Shown piece after piece: positions 35,934 to 48,689 of a DNA stretch of 64,000 nt. A program made the position numbers and the translations under genes. The stretch lies in assembly GCF_010729485.1 (NCBI RefSeq), contig NZ_AP022609.1, forward strand, positions 2,790,001 to 2,854,000. Direction: 5' to 3'. The notes under the pieces were generated by a model. It saw only the letters and a list, made by a program, of their open reading frames with translations, was not told the origin of the DNA and did not search any database. How positions within the stretch are numbered: the stretch's first letter is position 1; each line of letters starts with the position of its first letter. Source of the DNA: Mycolicibacter hiberniae. Its GTDB lineage: Bacteria > Actinomycetota > Actinomycetes > Mycobacteriales > Mycobacteriaceae.

Positions 35934-37241
35934 GTGCGGCGCCGGCGGATCGCTCGATTGACCGCGGCCGCCCTGATGGCGGCGATGTCGGCGTGGGCGC
36001 CGCCGGCGAACGCGGTGGCCCCGCCCCCGGTCGACGGCACCCGACTGCCCCCGCCGGCGCCGGCCGCGCCGACCCGCCCCACCGTGCAGCGCGACGTGTG
36101 CACCGTGCCGTCGCTGGGCCCGGGCGGGCCGACGACCCAACTCGACGAGCTGGACCTGAGCGCCGCGTGGGCGCTCACCCGGGGGGCCGGCCAGCGGGTT
36201 GCGGTGATCGACACCGGGGTGGCGTTACACCGGCGCCTGCCCGGCCTGGTCGGCGGCGGTGACTACGTGTCCACGGGCGACGGCACCCGTGACTGCGACG
36301 GGCACGGCACGCTGGTCGCCGGAATCATCGCGGCCGCACCCGATCCCGCGACTGACCGGTTCGCCGGGGTGGCGCCGCTGGCCACCGTGATCGCCATCCG
36401 CCAGTCCAGCACCAGATTCAGTGCCGTCGGCGCGGCCCCCGGCATCGGCGACGTCGACACGCTGGCGGCGGCGGTGCGCACGGCGGCCGACCTGGGGGCA
36501 TCGGTCATCAACATCTCCGCGGTGGCCTGCCGGCCCGAGAGCTCCGGCCTCGACGACCGCGCGCTGGGAGCCGCCCTGGCCTATGCGGTCGAGGTGAAGA
36601 ACACCGTGGTCGTCGCCGCGGCGGGCAACACCGACGAGGGGTGCGGCGGCGACCAGCCCATGATCGTCACCCCGGCCTGGTACGACGACTACGTACTGAC
36701 CGTCGGCTCGGTGGACGGCGTGGGCGCCGCGTCGGCCTTCACGGCGCCCGGCCCCTGGGTCGACGTGGCAGCCCCGGGCGAGTCGGTGCTCTCGCTGAGC
36801 ACCGTCGCCGATGCGATGGCCGACAGTCTCGACGGCTCGGCGCTGCGCGGCACCAGTTTTGCCGCGCCTGTGGTCAGCGGTCTGGCTGCGCTGATCCGCG
36901 CGCGGTTCCCGCAGTGGACGCCGCGTCAGGTGATGGACCGGATCACGGCCACCGCCCACCCGCCACCGGGCGGGCGCGATGACTACGTCGGCGCCGGCGT
37001 GGTGGACCCGCTGGCCGCGCTGACCTTCGAACCAGCCGCCACCCGCGAGCAGGGTGGCCCGGCACCGTCGCAGGACCCGGCCGTGATCCTGCCCCCCGGA
37101 CCCGCCACGGGTGCCGCCGGGTTGGGCACCGCCGTCGCCGGCACTGCGCTGCTGCTGGCAGCGCTGCTGGTGGCCGTCATCGCCCGGTTGGCGGCTCGCC
37201 GGAGGGCAGGTCGCGGGGCCGGAGCGCCTGGTCCCGGCTGA
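35934..37241 (+). CDS. mycP4: ESX-4 mycosin protease MycP4
   Basis: The 435-residue subtilisin-like protease has a signal peptide (about 1-28), a Pro-rich propeptide-like stretch, the catalytic Asp93 (VIDTGV), His124 (DGHGTLVAG) and Ser near 308 (GTSFAAP), and a C-terminal transmembrane anchor (about 396-418) with a basic tail. Mycosins stabilise the ESX membrane complex and cleave selected substrates. The start is GTG 35934. The final 65 bp overlap the convergent eccB4 gene on the opposite strand. Confidence 0.94.
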   Translation: MRRRRIARLTAAALMAAMSAWAPPANAVAPPPVDGTRLPPPAPAAPTRPTVQRDVCTVPSLGPGGPTTQLDELDLSAAWALTRGAGQRVAVIDTGVALHRRLPGLVGGGDYVSTGDGTRDCDGHGTLVAGIIAAAPDPATDRFAGVAPLATVIAIRQSSTRFSAVGAAPGIGDVDTLAAAVRTAADLGASVINISAVACRPESSGLDDRALGAALAYAVEVKNTVVVAAAGNTDEGCGGDQPMIVTPAWYDDYVLTVGSVDGVGAASAFTAPGPWVDVAAPGESVLSLSTVADAMADSLDGSALRGTSFAAPVVSGLAALIRARFPQWTPRQVMDRITATAHPPPGGRDDYVGAGVVDPLAALTFEPAATREQGGPAPSQDPAVILPPGPATGAAGLGTAVAGTALLLAALLVAVIARLAARRRAGRGAGAPGPG

Positions 37242-38274
37242 GCCGGGGGCCGGCCGGGAGCCCGGCCAGCAGTGGCCACGGCACCCCGGCCGCAGGGCCC
37301 GGAAGCCCCAGGCTGCGCGCCGCATCATCGTCGGCGACGGCGTACCGCACCCCGGTGTCGGCGATCAGATAGCCGGAACCCACGGGATGGCCGGCGGTAT
37401 CGACCGCGCGAACGTAGGGCGTGTGTCCCGGCGGCAGGTAGACCGCATCCAGGGCGGGCCCCGGCCCATCCGCCTGCGCCAGTGCCGTCGGGGTCTCCCC
37501 GGTGGACAGGAAGGCCCCGGTGGACAAGGTGATCACGTCCGGGACCTCGGGGCGCCAGTGCGCGCACAGCGTCGCGGGGGCGATCCGCAGCCGACGGGGG
37601 TCGACCGGCGAGGCGTCGGGGGCTTCGGGGATCGCGTTGAGCAGCAGGGCCGAAACGCGCCGCGACACCGCGGCGGCCAGCACCGGGTCAGCGGGATCGA
37701 CGGCGATCCGCCGTCCGTCGACCAGCAGGTAGCGGGCCCCGGACTCGGAGTCCACCGGCACCGCCTCCTGCGCCGTGACGCCGGCCGATTGCCGTGGCAT
37801 GGGACCGACGAACAGCGTGGTCCCGGCGGTGTCGTCACACAGCGACCAGGTCTGCGCGGCCGGCGTCGCCGCCCCGAGGACGCCGGGAGCACCGGGAATG
37901 CCCAGCGGCGGGCCCCGCCGGGCGCGCCGGATCGCCTCGCCGTCCACCGGTAGCGGGTCGGCGGCACCGGCGATCAACCGCGCCGAGGCGAGGTTGTACA
38001 CCGGATGCAGCACGTCGGCGACGCGGACATACAGTGCCCCGCTGGCCCGGTCCAGGACAATGGGTTCGTCACCCAGCACCGACTGCGGCCGCACGACGGC
38101 CAGCACCACCGCCCCCGCGGCGACGAGCGCACTGACCAGCCAGCTCAGGCCCAGCGCGGTCCGCCCGGGGGCGGGGTCGCCGGTCACCTCGCCGCGGGAG
38201 AGCGCCCTTGCCAGCCGGCGGGCCGCAAAGCGGTGGGCGCTGAGTTCGAGCTGCGTCCCCGATCGTCCCGCCAT
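37177..38274 (-). CDS. eccB4: ESX-4 membrane protein EccB4 with an internal deletion
   Basis: The 365-residue protein has the EccB N-terminus ([18 protein letters not shown]), one transmembrane helix (about 40-61), [24 protein letters not shown] and the periplasmic core [15 protein letters not shown] region, [14 protein letters not shown], and a complete end ([42 protein letters not shown]). EccB proteins are usually 470-500 residues. About 100 residues are missing between LLNAIPEAP and the later TLCAHW, where relatives have further periplasmic repeats. EccB4 is a core subunit facing the periplasm. It overlaps mycP4 convergently by 65 bp and diverges from the first cutinase gene. Confidence 0.92.
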   Translation of the reverse strand: MAGRSGTQLELSAHRFAARRLARALSRGEVTGDPAPGRTALGLSWLVSALVAAGAVVLAVVRPQSVLGDEPIVLDRASGALYVRVADVLHPVYNLASARLIAGAADPLPVDGEAIRRARRGPPLGIPGAPGVLGAATPAAQTWSLCDDTAGTTLFVGPMPRQSAGVTAQEAVPVDSESGARYLLVDGRRIAVDPADPVLAAAVSRRVSALLLNAIPEAPDASPVDPRRLRIAPATLCAHWRPEVPDVITLSTGAFLSTGETPTALAQADGPGPALDAVYLPPGHTPYVRAVDTAGHPVGSGYLIADTGVRYAVADDDAARSLGLPGPAAGVPWPLLAGLPAGPRLSRDQALRPRDLPSGEPPTGR

Positions 38275-38392
38275 CTCGCCACCCGTCCCCGCGCGGTCTG
38301 TGCGGCGAGACTATCGGCAAGACCGGTGCGACGGTGCACGGCTTTCCACAGACCCGTCGGTATCGAACTGCGGCTTGGGTACCATCTCCGGT

Positions 38393-39088
38393 ATGCGTTT
38401 TGCTCCGTTGAACAGCATTTTTTCCGCGGTCCTGATGGCTGGCGCACTACTGACCCTGCCGGCGGCGGCACCGGGCGTGGCACCGAGAGCCACCGCCTAC
38501 GACTGCCCGGACGTCGAGGTCATCTTCGCCCGCGGTACCAGCGAGCCGCCGGGCGTCGGACGGGTGGGCCGCGCCCTCATCGACTCGCTGCGCCAGCAGA
38601 CCTCCAAGCGAGTCGACGAGTACGGGGTCAACTACCCCGCAGGGCGACTGCAGCTGGGCGGTGGCGATGGAGCCAACGACGTGATCCGGCGGGTCAGAGA
38701 CGCGGCCAACGTATGCCCCAACACTCAGCTGGTGCTGGGCGGTTATTCCCAGGGCGCCTCGGTGATCGACATCGTCACCGGCACGCGGGTCGGCGGCATC
38801 AGCTGGGGCAACCAGCTGCCCGCCGAATACGCCAAGCAGGTGGTGGCGGTGACCACGTTCGGCAACCCCGCGATCCGGGCCGGCGGTCCGATCAGCGTGC
38901 AGAGCGCCCTGTTCGCCGCCAAGGCGCTCGACCTGTGCAATCCGGGCGACCCGATCTGCCATGACGGGCCCGGCAACGAGTGGACCGATCACACCGACGG
39001 CTACATTCCCGCCCTGACCAGCCAGGCAGCCAACTTCATCGCCGGCCGGCTGCGGGCCGCGGGGCCGGTCTCGGCGCTGGCGCCGTGA
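38393..39088 (+). CDS. Secreted cutinase-family esterase, copy 1 (cut3/cut4-like)
   Basis: The 231-residue protein has a signal peptide ([20 protein letters not shown], cleavage near ATAYDCPD) and the cutinase fold: [19 protein letters not shown], the nucleophile motif [21 protein letters not shown] carrying the catalytic Asp and the late DHTDGY carrying His. Cysteines pair as in the family. Mycobacterial cutinase-like proteins are lipid esterases or phospholipases. The location after eccB4 matches the cut3-cut4 pair of M. tuberculosis. A paralog follows after 58 bp. Confidence 0.92.
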   Translation: MRFAPLNSIFSAVLMAGALLTLPAAAPGVAPRATAYDCPDVEVIFARGTSEPPGVGRVGRALIDSLRQQTSKRVDEYGVNYPAGRLQLGGGDGANDVIRRVRDAANVCPNTQLVLGGYSQGASVIDIVTGTRVGGISWGNQLPAEYAKQVVAVTTFGNPAIRAGGPISVQSALFAAKALDLCNPGDPICHDGPGNEWTDHTDGYIPALTSQAANFIAGRLRAAGPVSALAP

Positions 39089-39146
39089 CCAGGACCACGG
39101 CAGTTATTTAGCTGATCAAGGCTTATTTTCGCTACTATCGCCCACC

Positions 39147-39782
39147 ATGAAGGAACTGCGCATCCTGGCCTCGGGTGCTGCTGCGGCAGCGCTGCTGTTG
39201 GACCCCACTGCGTCGGCCCTGCCGGAGGCCTCAGCCGACGGCTGCCCTGATGTCGAGGTGGTCTTCGCCCGCGGAACCAACGAGCCGCCGGGCCTGGGCC
39301 GCGTCGGTGACGGGCTGGTCGGTGCACTGCGGAGCCAAACGGGCCGATCGGTCGGTGCCTACGCGGTGAACTATCCCGCCAGCTACGACTTCGGCCGTGC
39401 CGCCGACGGGGCCAACGATGCCAGCGCCCACGTGATGTGGATGGTGCAGAACTGCCCCGGCACCCGCCTGGTGCTCGGCGGGTACTCGCAGGGCGCCGCG
39501 GTCATCGACATCGTCGCCGCGGCCCCGGTGCCCGGCTTCGGTTTCACCTCGCCATTGCCGCCCGAGGCCGCCGAGCACGTCGCGGCCATCGCCGTCTTCG
39601 GCAATCCGTCGAACAAAATCGGGCAGCCGTTGACCAACAGTCCGGTGTACGGGTTCAAGACCATCGACCTGTGCACCGGCGGTGATCCGGTCTGCTCTCC
39701 CGGCCGCAACTTCGCCGCGCATTCGGGCTACACACCCTCCATGACCACCCAGGCGGCCTCGTTCGTCGCCGGGCTGCTATGA
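39147..39782 (+). CDS. Secreted cutinase-family esterase, copy 2
   Basis: The 211-residue paralog has a signal peptide (MKELRILASGAAAAALLL, cleavage near ASADGCPD), CPDVEVVFARGTNEPPGLG, nucleophile motif [19 protein letters not shown] with the catalytic Asp and the late AHSGYTPSM with His. It lacks the longer C-terminal tail of the first copy. Its end is 8 bp before the convergent truA stop, so little room remains for terminators. Confidence 0.92.
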   Translation: MKELRILASGAAAAALLLDPTASALPEASADGCPDVEVVFARGTNEPPGLGRVGDGLVGALRSQTGRSVGAYAVNYPASYDFGRAADGANDASAHVMWMVQNCPGTRLVLGGYSQGAAVIDIVAAAPVPGFGFTSPLPPEAAEHVAAIAVFGNPSNKIGQPLTNSPVYGFKTIDLCTGGDPVCSPGRNFAAHSGYTPSMTTQAASFVAGLL

Positions 39783-39790
39783 CAGCCGGT

Positions 39791-40666
39791 TTAACGGGTC
39801 CGTAGGTCCCGGGTGATGACGGTGCGGGCTCCAAGCTGGTCGTCGGGCGGATAGTCGACGCCGACCAGCGTCAGCCCGCGCGCCGGCGCGGCGGTGAAGT
39901 CGCTGGAGCGGCGTTCGGCATTCAACAGCCCGGCGCACCACGCGGCGTCGCGGCGGTGCTCACCGACCGCCAGCACCGCCCCGACCAGGGACCGCACCAT
40001 CGACCAGCAGAATGCGTCGGCACTGACCTGCGCGGTGACCAGATCCCCGTCGCGCACCCAGTCCAGACGCTGCAGGTCCCGGATGGTGGTGGCACCCTCG
40101 CGATGGCGACAGAAAGCGGCGAAGTCGTGGAGCCCCACCAGGCTTCGGGAAGCCTGCGCCATCGCGTCGACGTCCAGCGGACGCGACCACGCGGTGATGT
40201 AGCGGGCCTCTTGCGGCGCCACCCCGTAGGGTGCGGTCGACAGCCGGTAGACATAGTGACGCCGCAGCGCCGAGAACCGGGCGTCGAAATCGGCAACGGT
40301 GCGTTGCACCCGCAGCACCCGCACGTCGATCGGCAGGAAACGCGCCAATCGCCGTGTCAGGGCCAAGAACTCCGGTTCACCGTCACGGCGGGTCCGCGAA
40401 TACGCATGCGGCAGCGTCGCAGCCGGGATGTCGAGGTGGGCCACCTGACCGGTGGCGTGCACACCGGTGTCGGTGCGTCCGGCCGCGAACAACCGCACCG
40501 GAGTGCGGAACACGGTCGTCAGGGCCTCATCGAGCACCCCGGCGACCGTGCGCTGGCCTGCCTGAACCGCCCATCCGGCGAAATCCGTGCCGTCGTAGGC
40601 GATGTCGAGCCGAAGCCGAACGACTTCGGCCGAATCGTCAGGACTCGTCGGTACCCTCGGCCGCAT
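39791..40666 (-). CDS. truA: tRNA pseudouridine(38-40) synthase
   Basis: The 291-residue enzyme isomerises uridines 38-40 of the tRNA anticodon arm. The catalytic Asp lies in [52 protein letters not shown] and the [12 protein letters not shown] motif are also present. I start at ATG 40666 ([11 protein letters not shown]), which overlaps the rplQ end by 29 bp; the frame remains open to 40744 but those residues are only an Arg/Pro-rich shadow of rplQ. It is last in the infA-truA group. Confidence 0.94.
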   Translation of the reverse strand: MRPRVPTSPDDSAEVVRLRLDIAYDGTDFAGWAVQAGQRTVAGVLDEALTTVFRTPVRLFAAGRTDTGVHATGQVAHLDIPAATLPHAYSRTRRDGEPEFLALTRRLARFLPIDVRVLRVQRTVADFDARFSALRRHYVYRLSTAPYGVAPQEARYITAWSRPLDVDAMAQASRSLVGLHDFAAFCRHREGATTIRDLQRLDWVRDGDLVTAQVSADAFCWSMVRSLVGAVLAVGEHRRDAAWCAGLLNAERRSSDFTAAPARGLTLVGVDYPPDDQLGARTVITRDLRTR

Positions 40667-41213
40667 CAGTGGCCTCAGCAGCCTCGGTGGCTTCGGTAGC
40701 CTCGGTGGCTTCGGCCTCGGTCGCCTCGGCGGCCGGCTCTTCAACCGTCCCCTCGGCCTCGGCCTTGGCGGGCTTCTCGGCCTTCTCGGTCTTGGGGGCA
40801 GCCTTCTCGGCCTTGGCCGCGGCCCGGCGGGCGCGGTCGGCCTCCGACGTCACGGTCTTCTCCCGAACCAACTCGATCACGGCCATCGGGGCGTTGTCGC
40901 CCTGACGCGGTTCGACCTTGATGATGCGGGTGTAGCCACCGTTGCGGTCCGCGAAGTGCGGAGCGATCTCGGCGAACAGCGAGTGCACCACGTCCTTGTC
41001 GCGGATCTTCTTGAGCACCTCACGCCGGTTGTGCAGCGTGCCCTTCTTGGCGTGCGTGATCAGCTTCTCGGCGTACGGCCGCAATGCCCGCGCCTTCGGC
41101 TCAGTGGTCTTGATCCGGCCGTGGGTGAACAGCGAGGTGGCCAGGTTCGCCAGCAACGCCTTCTGGTGCGAGGACGAGCCGCCGAAGCGGGCACCCTTGG
41201 TGGGCTTGGGCAT
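40638..41213 (-). CDS. rplQ: 50S ribosomal protein L17 with Ala/Glu-rich extension
   Basis: The 191-residue protein carries the L17 core ([25 protein letters not shown] start, [36 protein letters not shown]) in its first 120 residues. An Ala/Glu/Lys-rich, low-complexity tail of about 70 residues follows, ending in a run of ATEA/ATEAAEA units. Such tails are usual for actinobacterial L17, and the repeat count probably varies between strains. It sits between rpoA and truA. Confidence 0.97.
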   Translation of the reverse strand: MPKPTKGARFGGSSSHQKALLANLATSLFTHGRIKTTEPKARALRPYAEKLITHAKKGTLHNRREVLKKIRDKDVVHSLFAEIAPHFADRNGGYTRIIKVEPRQGDNAPMAVIELVREKTVTSEADRARRAAAKAEKAAPKTEKAEKPAKAEAEGTVEEPAAEATEAEATEATEATEAAEATDAAEGTDES

Positions 41214-41272
41214 GGGGTCTTCTCCTAAATGGGGCCGACCCCCGTATCAGGTAGGGCCGGGACGGAAATTCG

Positions 41273-42388
<1,116 letters not shown>

Positions 42389-42994
42389 CTACTTCGAGTA
42401 GAACTCGACGATCAGCTGCTCGGTGAGCGGGACGACGATCTGCGCACGCTCGGGCAACTGGTGGATCAGGATGCGCTGCCGCTCCCCGACCACCTGCAGC
42501 CAACCCGGGATGGGGCGGTCGCCCGACGTCTCCCGAGCGATCTGGAACGGCACCGTGTTGATCGACTTGTCCTTGACGTCGATGATGTCGTACTGCGACA
42601 CCTGGTAGCTGGGCACGTCGACCTTCACACCGTTGACGGTGAAGTGGCCGTGGCTGACCAGCTGGCGAGCCATCCGACGGGTGCGGGCCAGACCGGCGCG
42701 GTAAACCACGTTGTCCAGCCGGCTCTCCAGGATGCGCAGCAGCTCCTCGCCGGTCTTGCCGCCCCGGCGGACGGCTTCCTCGTAGTAGCGACGGAACTGC
42801 TTCTCCATGACGCCGTAGGTGAAGCGCGCCTTCTGCTTCTCCTGCAGCTGCAGGCGGTATTCGCTTTCCTTGATCCGCGCGCGACCGTGCTGGCCGGGCG
42901 GGTAGGGCCGCTTCTCGAATGCCTGGTCACCACCGATGAGGTCTACGCCCAGACGGCGGGACTTGCGGGTGGCGGGTCCGGTGTAACGAGCCAT
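42389..42994 (-). CDS. rpsD: 30S ribosomal protein S4
   Basis: The 201-residue protein of normal length starts MARYTGPATRKSRRLGVDL and includes the S4 RNA-binding domain (LESRLDNVVYRAGLARTRRMARQLVSHGHF) and a VEFYSK end. S4 nucleates assembly of the small subunit and, in many bacteria, regulates its operon. It does not contain the four-cysteine zinc knuckle that some S4 proteins have. Confidence 0.98.
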   Translation of the reverse strand: MARYTGPATRKSRRLGVDLIGGDQAFEKRPYPPGQHGRARIKESEYRLQLQEKQKARFTYGVMEKQFRRYYEEAVRRGGKTGEELLRILESRLDNVVYRAGLARTRRMARQLVSHGHFTVNGVKVDVPSYQVSQYDIIDVKDKSINTVPFQIARETSGDRPIPGWLQVVGERQRILIHQLPERAQIVVPLTEQLIVEFYSK

Positions 42995-43009
42995 GTTTTC
43001 CTAAACCTC

Positions 43010-43420
43010 CTAGACCCGGCGCCGCTTGGGCGGACGGCAACCGTTGTGCGGCTGCGGCGTGACGTCAGAAATGGCACCGACCTCCAGGCCCGCGGCCTGC
43101 AGCGAACGGATCGCGGTCTCCCGGCCCGAACCCGGACCCTTGACGAAGACGTCGACCTTCTTCACGCCGTGCTCCTGCGCCTTGCGGGCGGCGTTCTCGG
43201 CGGCCAGCTGCGCGGCGAACGGCGTGGACTTACGCGAGCCCTTGAAGCCCACATGGCCCGACGACGCCCACGCGATCACGTTGCCCTGCGGGTCGGTGAT
43301 CGTCACGATCGTGTTGTTGAAGGTGCTCTTGATGTGAGCGGCACCATGCGGGATGTTCTTCTTTTCCCGCCGCCGGGTCTTCTGACCCTTCTTGGGGCCG
43401 GTCGCTTTCTTCGGTGGCAT
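43010..43420 (-). CDS. rpsK: 30S ribosomal protein S11
   Basis: The 136-residue protein starts [18 protein letters not shown] and has the S11 core ([53 protein letters not shown]) and the basic end RPPKRRRV. It lines the mRNA exit region of the platform. The order rpsM-rpsK-rpsD on the minus strand is standard. Confidence 0.98.
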   Translation of the reverse strand: MPPKKATGPKKGQKTRRREKKNIPHGAAHIKSTFNNTIVTITDPQGNVIAWASSGHVGFKGSRKSTPFAAQLAAENAARKAQEHGVKKVDVFVKGPGSGRETAIRSLQAAGLEVGAISDVTPQPHNGCRPPKRRRV

Positions 43421-43425
43421 GACGA

Positions 43426-43800
43426 TTACCTGGCCTTCTTCTTACCGGCGATGGTGCGCTTGGGGCCCTTGCGGGTGCGCGCGTTGGTCTTGGTCCGCTG
43501 GCCACGCACCGGCAGACCGCGACGGTGCCGCAGGCCCTGGTAGCAGCCGATCTCAATCTTGCGACGGATGTCAGCCTGCACCTCGCGGCGCAGGTCGCCC
43601 TCCACCTTCAGGTTGCGCTCGATGTAGTCACGCAACTGAGTGAGCTGGTCGTCGGTCAGGTCCTTGCTGCGCTGGTCCTTGTCGATACCGGTTGCGGCCA
43701 GGATCTCGCAAGCGCGGGTACGGCCGATGCCGTAAATGTAGGTCAGCGCGATCTCCATGCGCTTATCGCGCGGCAGGTCGACGCCCACAAGTCGAGCCAT
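43426..43800 (-). CDS. rpsM: 30S ribosomal protein S13
   Basis: The 124-residue protein starts [19 protein letters not shown] and has the helix-two-turn-helix region ([14 protein letters not shown]) and the basic C-terminus ([24 protein letters not shown]) that contacts P-site tRNA. It is followed by rpsK with 5 bp between them. The 219 bp upstream, between rpmJ and rpsM, contain two GC-rich hairpins. Confidence 0.98.
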   Translation of the reverse strand: MARLVGVDLPRDKRMEIALTYIYGIGRTRACEILAATGIDKDQRSKDLTDDQLTQLRDYIERNLKVEGDLRREVQADIRRKIEIGCYQGLRHRRGLPVRGQRTKTNARTRKGPKRTIAGKKKAR

Positions 43801-43966
43801 GGGGGCATGCCCCTTTCATCTTCGTTACGGAGGTTGTGATCCCAGCCCGTTCCCGGCCGACTGCTCCGGGGCCCGGCCTCCGATCCGGGCGTGTGTGAGG
43901 CGGCCCATCTCTAAAGATGCCAGCCGCTCACTGGTACTGGGAGGTCTGCATTCAGTTGTTGCTGAT

Positions 43967-43983
43967 GCCCGGCTGCGCCGGGC
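43967..43983 (-). terminator. Short GC hairpin between rpmJ and rpsM
   Basis: GCCCGGC-TGC-GCCGGGC forms a tight seven-pair stem about 37 bp past the rpmJ stop. A weaker GCCCGG/CCGGGC pair lies at 43871-43890. Either could attenuate readthrough from infA-rpmJ into rpsM. There is no U-tract, so function is uncertain. Confidence 0.3.
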
Positions 43984-44019
43984 GGGTGATCCGTGTCGTC
44001 GGGGAGCGCCGGTCGGCCG

Positions 44020-44133
44020 CTAGCCCTGACGCTGCTTGTGGCGCGGGTCCGCGCAGATCACCATGACCCGGCCGTGCCGACGAATCACCCTGCACTTGTC
44101 GCAGATCGGCTTGACGCTGGGGTTCACCTTCAC
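44020..44133 (-). CDS. rpmJ: 50S ribosomal protein L36
   Basis: A 37-residue protein, [17 protein letters not shown] followed by [20 protein letters not shown], read from GTG 44133 to TAG 44020-44022. The zinc-binding ligands Cys11, Cys14, Cys27 and His33 are present, so this is the zinc-containing (C+) form of L36. It lies between infA and rpsM as expected. It is too short for ordinary ORF cut-offs. Confidence 0.97.
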   Translation of the reverse strand: MKVNPSVKPICDKCRVIRRHGRVMVICADPRHKQRQG

Positions 44134-44189
44134 GGCTGCTCTGGTCCTGTTCTCATCGCTGGTTGACGTGTTTCGACGGCGCTCGGGAG

Positions 44190-44411
44190 CTACTTGTACC
44201 GGTAGACGATGCGACCCCGGGACAGGTCATAGGGAGACAACTCCACGACCACCCGGTCTTCCGGCAGGATACGGATGTAGTGCTGCCGCATCTTGCCGCT
44301 GATGTGGGCGAGCACCTTGTGTCCGTTCTCCAGCTCAATGCGAAACATCGCATTGGGCAGGGGTTCGACCACTCGACCCTCGACCTCGATTGCCCCGTCT
44401 TTTTTGGCCAT
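44190..44411 (-). CDS. infA: Translation initiation factor IF-1
   Basis: The 73-residue S1-like OB-fold protein starts [20 protein letters not shown] and has [21 protein letters not shown] and the ending [15 protein letters not shown], nearly invariant in actinobacteria. IF-1 occupies the A site during initiation. It heads the infA-rpmJ-rpsM-rpsK-rpsD-rpoA-rplQ-truA series, with its promoter in the 293-bp divergent region upstream. That region has GGAGG before the start and a GCATG-TG-CATGC inverted repeat at 44453-44464. Confidence 0.98.
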
Positions 44412-44704
44412 TACGCTCCGGCGATCCTCCGTGTCTGACTTATTCTTCGTGGCATGTGCATGCGCCCGTCACGGCGCAGCACCGACTACGACTGCAAAAC
44501 GTGGGCCGGTGACAGGAAATTCTCGGCTCAACACCAAAAACTTCAGACTGGGCACGCAAGAGTCGACGCGGACGCCGCACCGTCGACCTACGATACCCGC
44601 ATCCGCCTCCCACACCAAAATGCCGCATCCACACAGGCAGCGACATGCGAGGATGACCGCGACGGCCGGTGTGACGGCCGCCCGCAGTCGCCGGTTGAAT
44701 CGAG

Positions 44705-45208
44705 GTGGGCGTGGTGACGATTGTGTACCTGGCGGCATTCGCCGTCGGCGCGATCGCACTGCTGGTCGCCGTGCTGCTGACCGACCTCGGGCATGACGGG
44801 ATGCCGTTCCTGAACCTGACCGGTTTGTCGGCCGCTCTCGTCGGAGCGGGTGCCGGCGGGCTGGTGGGGACGTGGGCCGGGTTCGGTACGCCGGCCGCAG
44901 GCGCGCTGGGGCTCGGCACCGGGGTCGCACTGGTCTGCCTTGTGCACGGCGTGGCGCTGCCCTATCTGCGCCGGCAGGAAGCCAACTCTCAGCACGGGCG
45001 GTCGGCCTATATCGGCCTGCTGGGCACGGTGACGCTCGACGTGCCGCCCGGCGGGTGGGGCGAGGTGGCGTTCGTCGACCCCGACGGCAACCGGGTCCGG
45101 TCCCGGGCGATCAGCCCGGAACCGCTGAATCTTGCCAAAGCGACCCGCGTCTACATCGCTGATGTCGACGCCGATTACCTGCACGTCGTGGCAGTACCCC
45201 CGCAGTAA
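44705..45208 (+). CDS. NfeD-like membrane protein
   Basis: The 167-residue protein has three hydrophobic segments (about 2-25, 38-58, 64-86) followed by a soluble OB-like domain (about 100-165) with SAYIGLLGTVTLDVPPGGWGEVAF and VYIADVDADYLHVV. This layout, and the SPFH gene 21 bp downstream, match the NfeD-flotillin partnership found in many bacteria, where NfeD-type proteins shape membrane microdomains. The start may be GTG 44705 or another GTG at 44714 with a better-spaced GAGG. Confidence 0.8.
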   Translation: MGVVTIVYLAAFAVGAIALLVAVLLTDLGHDGMPFLNLTGLSAALVGAGAGGLVGTWAGFGTPAAGALGLGTGVALVCLVHGVALPYLRRQEANSQHGRSAYIGLLGTVTLDVPPGGWGEVAFVDPDGNRVRSRAISPEPLNLAKATRVYIADVDADYLHVVAVPPQ

Positions 45209-45229
45209 CCGGCCGGAGAGGCAGTAACC

Positions 45230-46687
45230 ATGTCACTTGTCCTGATCGTGACCATCAGCGCTGTGGCAGCACTGCTGTTGCTGGTCGGGTTGCCGATGAT
45301 CTATGTCCGCAACTACGTCAAGGTGCCGCCGAACGAGGTCGCGGTCTTCACCGGGCGCGGTCAGCCGAAGGTGGTACGCGGGGGTGCCAGGTTCCGGATG
45401 CCGGGTATCGAACGGGTGGACATCATGAGCCTGGAGCCGTTCAACGTCAGCATCAACCTGCAGAACGCGCTGTCGAACAACGGGGTGCCGGTCAACGTGG
45501 AAGCTGTGGGCCTGGTCCGGATCGGCTCGGCCGACGAAGCCGTGCAGACCGCCGTGCAGCGCTTCCTGACGTCGAACCTCGACGATCTGCAGCGCCAGAT
45601 CAACGACATCCTGGCCGGCAGCCTGCGCGGTATCACCGCGACGATGACCGTCGAGGATCTCAATTCCAACCGCGACACGCTGGCCCGCAGCGTGGTCGAG
45701 GAGGCGGGCACCGACCTTGCCCGCATCGGCATGGAAGTCGACGTCCTCAAGATCGCCGGTATCTCCGACCGCAACGGCTATCTGGAATCGCTGGGTCAGC
45801 GCCGCATCGCCGAGGTGAAACGGGACGCCACAGTCGGCACCGCCGAGGCCGAGCGGGACGCCCAGATCCGGTCGGCCAAGGCCCGTCAGGAGGGAGCGGT
45901 TGCCCAGGCCGAAGCCGATACCGCGATCGCCGTCGCCAATCAGAAGCGCGACGTCGAACTGGCCCGGCTGCGCGCCCAGACCGAGGCCGAGAACGCCCAG
46001 GCCGACCAGGCCGGTCCGCTGGCACACGCCCGCGCCGAGAAGGATGTCGGGATCGCCGTCGAGCAGGCCGAGGCCGCCCGGGTGCAGGCCCGCATCGAAG
46101 TGGAGCAGCGGCGCGCCGAGCAGGCCCAGGCCGCTCTGCAGGCCGATGTGATCGCCCCCGCCGAGGCGCAGCGGCAGGCCGATGTGGCCCGCGCCGAGGG
46201 CCAGCGCCAGGCCGCGATCCTGGCGGCTCAGGCCCAGGCGGAGGCGGCCCGGCAAGCCGGCGAAGCCCAGGCCGACGCGCGCAAGGCGGCCGCCGAGGCA
46301 CTGCGGGTGGAACGCCAGGCCGAGGCCGACGGCGTCAAGGCGAAGCTGCTCGCCGAAGCCGAGGGCAAGAAGGAGATCGCCAACGCCCTCAACAGCTACA
46401 GCGCGGAGGCGGCCCGGATGCTGCTGCTCCCCGATGTGTTGAACTCGGTGGTTGCGGCCACCCAGGCCGCGGCCGCGCCGCTGTCCGACATCGAACGGCT
46501 GTCGATCGTCGGCGGCGCCGGCGATGCCCAGGATGCGCTCGGCGGTCTGCTGGGTATCAGTCCGTTGGGCATTGCCAAGGTGCTGGAGACGCTGAAGGCA
46601 TCCGGGGTGGACGTCGCGGCCATGCTGCGTCCGCCTGCCACTGAACCCGCACCCGTGCCCAACTCGCATCCACTGCCCACCGAGTAA
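45230..46687 (+). CDS. Flotillin-like SPFH-domain membrane protein
   Basis: The 485-residue protein has an N-terminal membrane segment (about 3-22), an SPFH/band-7 domain (about 30-200, with VFTGRGQPKVVRGGARFRMP and GITATMTVEDLNSNRDTL) and a long Ala/Glu/Gln-rich coiled coil (about 200-390, with many AEAERDAQ-like and QAEA units), as in flotillins. Such proteins oligomerise into membrane rafts with their NfeD partner. The C-terminal part ends in a Pro-rich tail. The adjacent NfeD-like gene supports the call. Confidence 0.88.
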   Translation: MSLVLIVTISAVAALLLLVGLPMIYVRNYVKVPPNEVAVFTGRGQPKVVRGGARFRMPGIERVDIMSLEPFNVSINLQNALSNNGVPVNVEAVGLVRIGSADEAVQTAVQRFLTSNLDDLQRQINDILAGSLRGITATMTVEDLNSNRDTLARSVVEEAGTDLARIGMEVDVLKIAGISDRNGYLESLGQRRIAEVKRDATVGTAEAERDAQIRSAKARQEGAVAQAEADTAIAVANQKRDVELARLRAQTEAENAQADQAGPLAHARAEKDVGIAVEQAEAARVQARIEVEQRRAEQAQAALQADVIAPAEAQRQADVARAEGQRQAAILAAQAQAEAARQAGEAQADARKAAAEALRVERQAEADGVKAKLLAEAEGKKEIANALNSYSAEAARMLLLPDVLNSVVAATQAAAAPLSDIERLSIVGGAGDAQDALGGLLGISPLGIAKVLETLKASGVDVAAMLRPPATEPAPVPNSHPLPTE

Positions 46688-46710
46688 CTGCGACCAGCAC
46701 AGGAGTCACG

Positions 46711-48688
<1,978 letters not shown>

Positions 48689-48689
48689 C

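Noticed and set aside
34659..36140. A 490-codon N-terminal extension of EccC4
   Set aside because: The extension is antisense to eccD4 and the start of mycP4 and has no type VII features. EccC4 starts around 34658 with its usual Pro-rich N-terminus and two helices.
38393..39782. The two cutinase genes as a recent tandem duplication
   Set aside because: They share motifs, but sequence and length differ widely and the pair is old and conserved at this place in mycobacteria.
40667..40744. Upstream start of truA at 40744
   Set aside because: The extra 26 residues are a Lys/Pro/Arg shadow of the repetitive rplQ tail and are not part of the TruA fold.
40638..40800. Ala/Thr/Glu repeat in the rplQ tail as a novel repeat element
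   Set aside because: Low-complexity acidic or Ala-rich tails are normal for actinobacterial L17 and the DNA repeat is imperfect.
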